A program made the position numbers and the translations under genes. The notes below the pieces were generated by a model, which was given only the letters and a program-made list of their open reading frames with translations, did no database searches and was not told the origin of the DNA. This document shows positions 62,557 to 64,000 of a DNA stretch of 64,000 nt, piece by piece; position 1 is the stretch's first letter; each line of letters opens with the position of its first letter. Source of the stretch: Piromyces finnis (taxonomy: Eukaryota; Neocallimastigomycota; Neocallimastigomycetes; Neocallimastigales; Neocallimastigaceae); NCBI GenBank assembly GCA_002104945.1, contig MCFH01000028.1, positions 186,001 through 250,000 on the forward strand, given 5' to 3'.

Positions 62557-64000
62557 TAATTGTTATTGTTTATACAAAAAGAAAAAAAGTTCATATGTTT
62601 CTTCTTCACCAATATAGCAACAAAGAAACATTTCTAATGTTTTGTACACAAAGTTCAATGTTAGTATTTCTTCGAATGAAAAACCATTATGGACTCATGA
62701 AAGTGTGTGTATCGATTCTATCTAATATATATATATATTTTTTATTATTTAATTTATTAGACAGGGACCAATTCCATAGACATTATATATTTCATAGATA
62801 GTTTATTGAACTTTATATACAACTATATTTTATTTCTATATATTATATTATTTTTATATATTATTTATATTGTAGTAGTATTACTATCAATTATTAATAG
62901 GTATTATCAACTTTATGTAAATTGAATGAATAAATACAAAAAAAAAAAAAGTATTCTTATCCTTTTCTAAAAAAAATAAAAATAAAAATAAATACATTAA
63001 TTCATTTATTATGAAATGAATTTATTAATAATTACTAATTCAGAATCTTAATAACAATAAAGCATAACAAACAATATCAATAAGAATAACAAAATTTATA
63101 ATTTTATAATTTTTTTTATATCAAGTGTAAATTTTATTTTTTTTTTTTAAATATAAAGGTATACTTTTTTTTTTTTTGCAAAATAGGTTAAGTAAAAGAA
63201 AAAAAAAATATATAAAACAAGATTTTAAAAAGCTAAACACTAAAATTAATTATTCTTGTTTCTTTTAATTATAGGTAGATCATGTTAAAAGAATGGATTA
63301 TCAAAATATTATTAAATATTAGTTTAATGGTTCATTAAATAATTTGGAAATATCATCATAAAAAAAAAAAAAAAAGATAAAAACAATGCTAATAAATTAA
63401 AGGATAAACCTATTCTTTTAATTCTTTTAAATAATTAAATAAAATAATATCTGTTGCATGATTTGTTTAATATTTTGTTTAATTATTAATAAAACTATAT
63501 TTCTATAATTAGAAAATTTTTTCTCTAAAATTTATCCTATAAAATTAATTCTTACCCTACCTACCCTATAATACACACACACACTAAATTCATTATAATA
63601 TTTATAATACTTAAAATTCAAATTCAATATATATATAAAAATTAAAATAGTTTATAATGAATGGATGGAATTTTTCTTTTTTCTTTCTTTCTTTCATTAA
63701 TTATTAATAAGTAATTTATTAATTTTATCTTTTACTTTTTTTTTTTTTTCCTTTTCATTTTATTATTTTTTAAACTTTTATTTTTATGATTTGGCATAAT
63801 GTATATAATGAATAATGTTAATTAACAAATAAATATTATTAATTAACATTACGAAAAAAAAAACAAAAAAACAAAAAACAAAAAAAAAAAACGAAATATT
63901 ATAATAGTTTTGTGTTGAACAATTTTTTTTTTTTTAAATTTTTAAAAATTTATATATTTTTTTTTAAATATTTTTTGTTAGTTGAAAAAAAAGTACAAAC
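61627..64000. other. AT-rich 3' flank to window end
   Basis: The 3' flank of the GATA factor, with long A/T runs (A run near 62150-62184, another near 62528-62557). A slightly richer patch at 62590-62730 holds short open frames on both strands but no recognisable product. Nothing else is supported up to the right edge. Confidence 0.55.

Noticed and set aside
62595-62801. 68-codon frame near the right end
   Set aside because: No recognisable domain, ends in TA repeats, and overlapping open frames exist on the other strand; not enough support for a gene.

Overview
This is a eukaryotic window of extreme AT richness, with long poly-A/T tracts, trinucleotide and tetranucleotide microsatellites, short GT..AG introns (mostly 60-180 bp) and large gene deserts. 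Low-complexity tails (poly-E, poly-Q, Ser/Thr/Asn-rich) are common in the proteins. The gene set is fungal-like: a fungal-type GATA factor, an arrestin-related adaptor with PPxY, and a NEO1-class flippase. It also contains genes typical of flagellated cells: a SPATA4-type CH domain and a DPY-30/DYDC-like protein. Together with an ankyrin-repeat pseudogene, this fits a zoosporic fungus, most likely an anaerobic gut fungus (Neocallimastigomycota). That assignment is an inference from gene content and composition, not a database result.

Layout. 1-2413 (minus): 5' part of a P4-ATPase of the NEO1/ATP9 class, 12 exons visible, running off the left edge. 4573-5777 (plus): small protein with a variant GATA-like zinc finger, 3 exons. 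7023-8345 (plus): broken ankyrin-repeat gene, followed by a ~200-bp island of different composition with TG..CA ends. 10139-14398 (minus): large low-complexity protein with a PH-like domain. 14.4-20.7 kb: desert with hairpins and microsatellites. 20672-21157 (plus): DPY-30-motif protein. 22461-23024 (plus): intronless VPS29. 24302-27551 (plus): RhoGEF-PH-TLDc fusion, 3 exons. 28785-36228 (minus): giant WD40/coiled-coil/GW-rich protein resembling the decapping scaffold EDC4/Ge-1; two long open frames are joined by one intron. 38399-41922 (plus): SPATA4-type CH domain with a long helical tail, 9 exons. 42475-45639 (minus): alpha-arrestin with a C-terminal PPPPY exon, 4 exons. 45.6-54.8 kb: a 9-kb desert with a 410-bp (TAA)n array and other repeats. 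54820-61626 (plus): 2234-residue GATA transcription factor, 2 exons. 61.6-64 kb: AT-rich spacer.

How the genes relate. This is an ordinary nuclear gene neighbourhood rather than an operon or gene cluster. Four products fit membrane traffic (NEO1 flippase, VPS29, alpha-arrestin, and possibly the TLDc/RhoGEF protein), two fit flagellar function, two are GATA-type DNA-binding proteins, and one fits mRNA decay. Exon joins below were worked out by hand from GT/AG sites and reading-frame phase. In every multi-exon gene with both ends in the window the total length is a multiple of three. The most unusual points are the RhoGEF-TLDc fusion, the GW-rich tail on an EDC4-like scaffold, the long C-terminal extension of the SPATA4-like protein, and the GATA-like finger that lacks the conserved tryptophan.
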